DNA of 64,000 nucleotides from Lachnospiraceae bacterium. Lineage in GTDB: Bacteria; Bacillota; Clostridia; Lachnospirales; Lachnospiraceae. Where the stretch lies: assembly GCA_024699325.1 (NCBI GenBank), contig JAILPS010000024.1, forward strand, positions 27,405-91,404, in the 5' to 3' direction. The notes beneath the pieces are model-generated. The model searched no databases and was not told where the DNA came from. It worked only from the letters and a program-made list of their open reading frames with translations. Shown piece after piece: positions 62,507-64,000 of the stretch; the first letter of the stretch is position 1, and each line of letters begins with the position of its first letter. A program made the translations under genes and the position numbers.

Positions 62507-62995
62507 CTACTTCACAAGATCCGCAGTCTCCATGCCCACAAACTCGATAAGCTTCTCGGGATTTATGAGCACCGTGAAGCCTCTTTTTCCGCCGCTCACG
62601 CCTATCTCGTCAAACAATATCGCCGTCTCATCTATAAATGTGGGATACTGTTTCTTCATGCCTATGGGCGAGCAACCGCCCCTTATATAGCCCGTCAGGT
62701 CCAGGAGTTCCTTCACGTGAATCATTTCCATGCTCTTGCTCTTTGCAACCTTCGCGGCCTTCTTCAAATCCAGCTCGCACAGCACAGGGATGCAGAATAC
62801 AAACAGCGCATTTTTTTCGTTTCTGGCCACCAGCGTCTTAAACATAGTGTCGGGGTCCATCCCCGTGACCGCCGCCGCGTGCTCGCCGCTTAGGTCGTTC
62901 TCGTCCACCTCGTACTCAAGCGTTGTAAATGCTATCTCTCCGGCCTCCAGCAGCCTGCAGGCGTTAGTCTTAACTTCCTTCTCCTTCTTTGCCAT
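62507..62995 (-). CDS. ybaK: Cys-tRNA(Pro)/YbaK-type deacylase
   Basis: A 162-residue trans-editing enzyme of the YbaK/ProX group that removes mischarged amino acids from tRNA. It shows FKTLVARNEKNALFVFCIPV, KKAAKVAKSKSMEM and the GYIRGGCSPIGMKK loop. ATG at 62995 follows GGAGAAGGTC and is preferred over the in-frame ATG four codons upstream. Confidence 0.93.
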   Translation of the reverse strand: MAKKEKEVKTNACRLLEAGEIAFTTLEYEVDENDLSGEHAAAVTGMDPDTMFKTLVARNEKNALFVFCIPVLCELDLKKAAKVAKSKSMEMIHVKELLDLTGYIRGGCSPIGMKKQYPTFIDETAILFDEIGVSGGKRGFTVLINPEKLIEFVGMETADLVK

Positions 62996-63030
62996 GACCT
63001 TCTCCATAAACCAATGTCAAATCTTACTTG

Positions 63031-63070
63031 TAAAAATAAAAAGACTAGAAATCATGCGATTTCTAGTCTT
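63031..63070 (-). terminator. Terminator of the 23S-linked tRNA group
   Basis: AAGACTAGAAAT/ATTTCTAGTCTT hairpin with TTTTTATTTTT on the minus strand, after tRNA-Arg. Confidence 0.93.
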
Positions 63071-63072
63071 AG

Positions 63073-63146
63073 CGTGTGCGAAAGGATTCGAACCCTCGAC
63101 CTTCTGGTCCGTAGCCAGACGCTCTATCCAGCTGAGCTACGCACAC
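63073..63146 (-). tRNA. tRNA-Arg (anticodon ACG)
   Basis: Acceptor GTGTGCG/CGCACAC, anticodon loop CTACGGA; the A34 is expected to become inosine. Confidence 0.95.
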
Positions 63147-63155
63147 ATTAGAAGA

Positions 63156-63241
63156 TGCCGGTAACCGGAATCGAACCGGTACGGACGATTAGGTCCGCAG
63201 GATTTTAAGTCCTGTGCGTCTACCAGTTCCGCCACACCGGC
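63156..63241 (-). tRNA. tRNA-Leu (anticodon TAA)
   Basis: Acceptor GCCGGTG/TACCGGC, anticodon loop CTTAAAA, long variable arm of class II. Confidence 0.95.
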
Positions 63242-63254
63242 ACGACCTTCTAAA

Positions 63255-63327
63255 TGGGACCTATAGGGCTCGAACCTATGACCCTCTGCTTGTAAGGCAG
63301 ATGCTCTCCCAGCTGAGCTAAGATCCC
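63255..63327 (-). tRNA. tRNA-Val (anticodon TAC)
   Basis: Acceptor GGGATCT/AGGTCCC with one T-G pair, anticodon loop CTTACAA. Confidence 0.95.
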
Positions 63328-63346
63328 GCGGTATTTAATTGTAAAG

Positions 63347-63420
63347 CGACCCGAATGGGACTTGAACCCATGACCTCCGCCGTGACAGGGCGGCGCTCTA
63401 ACCAACTGAGCCACCGGGCC
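63347..63420 (-). tRNA. tRNA-Asp (anticodon GTC)
   Basis: Acceptor GGCCCGG/TCGGGTC with G-T pairs, anticodon loop CTGTCAC, discriminator G. Confidence 0.95.
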
Positions 63421-63452
63421 AAATATATATCATGCTTAATATGTTTTAAATA

Positions 63453-63528
63453 GTGGACCTTCGGGGACTCGAACCCAGGACCGACCGGTTATGAGCCGGT
63501 TGCTCTAACCAACTGAGCTAAAGGTCCA
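63453..63528 (-). tRNA. tRNA with CAT anticodon (probably elongator Met)
   Basis: Acceptor TGGACCT/AGGTCCA, anticodon loop CTCATAA. The paired first base and absence of three GC pairs in the anticodon stem base argue against initiator tRNA; tRNA-Ile2 (lysidine-modified) remains possible. Confidence 0.85.
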
Positions 63529-63537
63529 TAAAAAGCG

Positions 63538-63609
63538 TGACCCCAAGGGGATTCGGACCCCTGTTACCGCCGTGAAAGGGCGATGTCTTAACCGCTTGAC
63601 CATGGGGCC
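63538..63609 (-). tRNA. tRNA-Glu (anticodon TTC)
   Basis: Acceptor GGCCCCA/TGGGGTC, anticodon loop CTTTCAC. Confidence 0.95.
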
Positions 63610-63620
63610 AAATTAAATAA

Positions 63621-63693
63621 CTCCCCGAGTAGGACTCGAACCTACGACAGCGCGGTTAACAGCCGCGTGCTCTACCGACTGAGCTATCGAGGA
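63621..63693 (-). tRNA. tRNA-Asn (anticodon GTT)
   Basis: Acceptor TCCTCGA/TCGGGGA with a T-G pair, anticodon loop CTGTTAA. First tRNA after the 23S gene. Confidence 0.95.
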
Positions 63694-63790
63694 ATATGAA
63701 AGCTCAAATATTCAGTTATATTTAAACCTCAAAAACTGCATATAAACACATCCGTGGTTGTTCCAAAAACCAGCGTTTGAACTCCTACCG

Positions 63791-63810
63791 TTCTGGTGTT
63801 TCCACCAGAA
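63791..63810 (-). promoter_or_regulatory. Hairpin just after the 23S 3' end
   Basis: TTCTGGTG/CACCAGAA inverted repeat with four-base loop in the 23S-tRNA spacer. It may be a processing signal. The rest of the 63694-63790 spacer shows no gene. Confidence 0.5.
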
Positions 63811-64000
63811 AGATCAGACTTTCGACCTATTAGTAACAGTCAGCTCCGTACATTACTGCACTTCCACCTCTGCCCTATCAACCTCGTCGTCTTCAAGGGG
63901 TCTTATTCTTGCGATCAGATATCTTATCTTGAGGGGGGCTTCACGCTTAGATGCCTTCAGCGTTTATCCCTGCCAAACTTGGCTACCCGGCTATGCTCTT
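63811..64000 (-). rRNA. 23S ribosomal RNA, 3' end (rest beyond window)
   Basis: The minus strand carries the conserved 3'-terminal 23S sequence, including GTTACTAATAGGTCGA near the end and the helices upstream of it (CTTGAAGACGACGAGGTTGATAGG-type region). The exact mature 3' end is estimated to within a few bases. The gene continues past the right edge. Confidence 0.93.

Noticed and set aside
63694..63810. Possible 5S rRNA after 23S
   Set aside because: No 5S-like conserved loops, and the interval shows only an AT-rich stretch and a short hairpin.

Overview
The window looks like the chromosome of a low-to-moderate GC anaerobic Firmicute of the Lachnospiraceae type (Butyrivibrio/Roseburia-like). 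The reasons are gene content (CUT1 sugar transporters without their own ATPase, DUF5696 and YIP1 partners, exosortase G, FeoA-FeoB fusion), strong AGGAGG-type ribosome sites and TTGACA/TATAAT promoters. Nothing identifies the species. Nearly all genes lie on the minus strand, so transcription runs right to left.

1-26 kb: a carbohydrate locus aimed at arabinan and arabino-oligosaccharides. In transcription order it holds a GH51 arabinofuranosidase, a 992-residue solute-binding protein, two permeases, an NHL/YIP1 membrane protein, a DUF5696 lipoprotein, a second permease pair, a second solute-binding lipoprotein, a LamG lipoprotein with two copies of an unrecognised repeat, a cytoplasmic GH43, a small Cys-rich protein, a secreted GH43 lipoprotein, a small membrane protein, an FGGY sugar kinase, a third solute-binding lipoprotein and a separately promoted CotH-type lipoprotein that runs off the left edge. 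A divergent ArsR-type regulator with a large C-terminal beta domain (26.15 kb) and a GGDEF-EAL protein with a C-terminal LamG domain (27.1-29.1 kb) flank the locus and may sense its sugars. The ATPase that could power these transporters (UgpC/MsmK type) is at 55.2-56.4 kb.

29-43 kb: PadR-DUF1700-DUF4097 operon, XRE membrane regulator, FeoAB with its Cys-rich partner, rplJ-rplL with an L10 leader, a YczE-like membrane protein, rpmG-secE-nusG-rplK-rplA, comF, recD2 and mreB, then a plus-strand tRNA-Gly.

43.5-47.5 kb: a complete exosortase G locus. It has a sorting-signal substrate (Firmicu-CTERM type), two 6-pyruvoyl-tetrahydropterin-synthase-like proteins, the exosortase with its Cys-Arg-His triad, and a family 2 glycosyltransferase fused in frame to a DUF1810 domain. 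The fusion is the most unusual thing in the window and suggests an uncharacterised surface-anchoring or modification pathway.

47.6-59 kb: uvrB-uvrA, an S41 C-terminal-processing protease, a CdaR/PucR-type regulator, msmK, a small XRE regulator, a CPBP protease and cvfB. 59-64 kb: two tRNA groups separated by yfcE, rdgB, an RlmL-like methyltransferase and ybaK. The first group carries tandem modular hairpin repeats between tRNA genes. The second follows the 3' end of a 23S rRNA gene directly, with no 5S gene between them.
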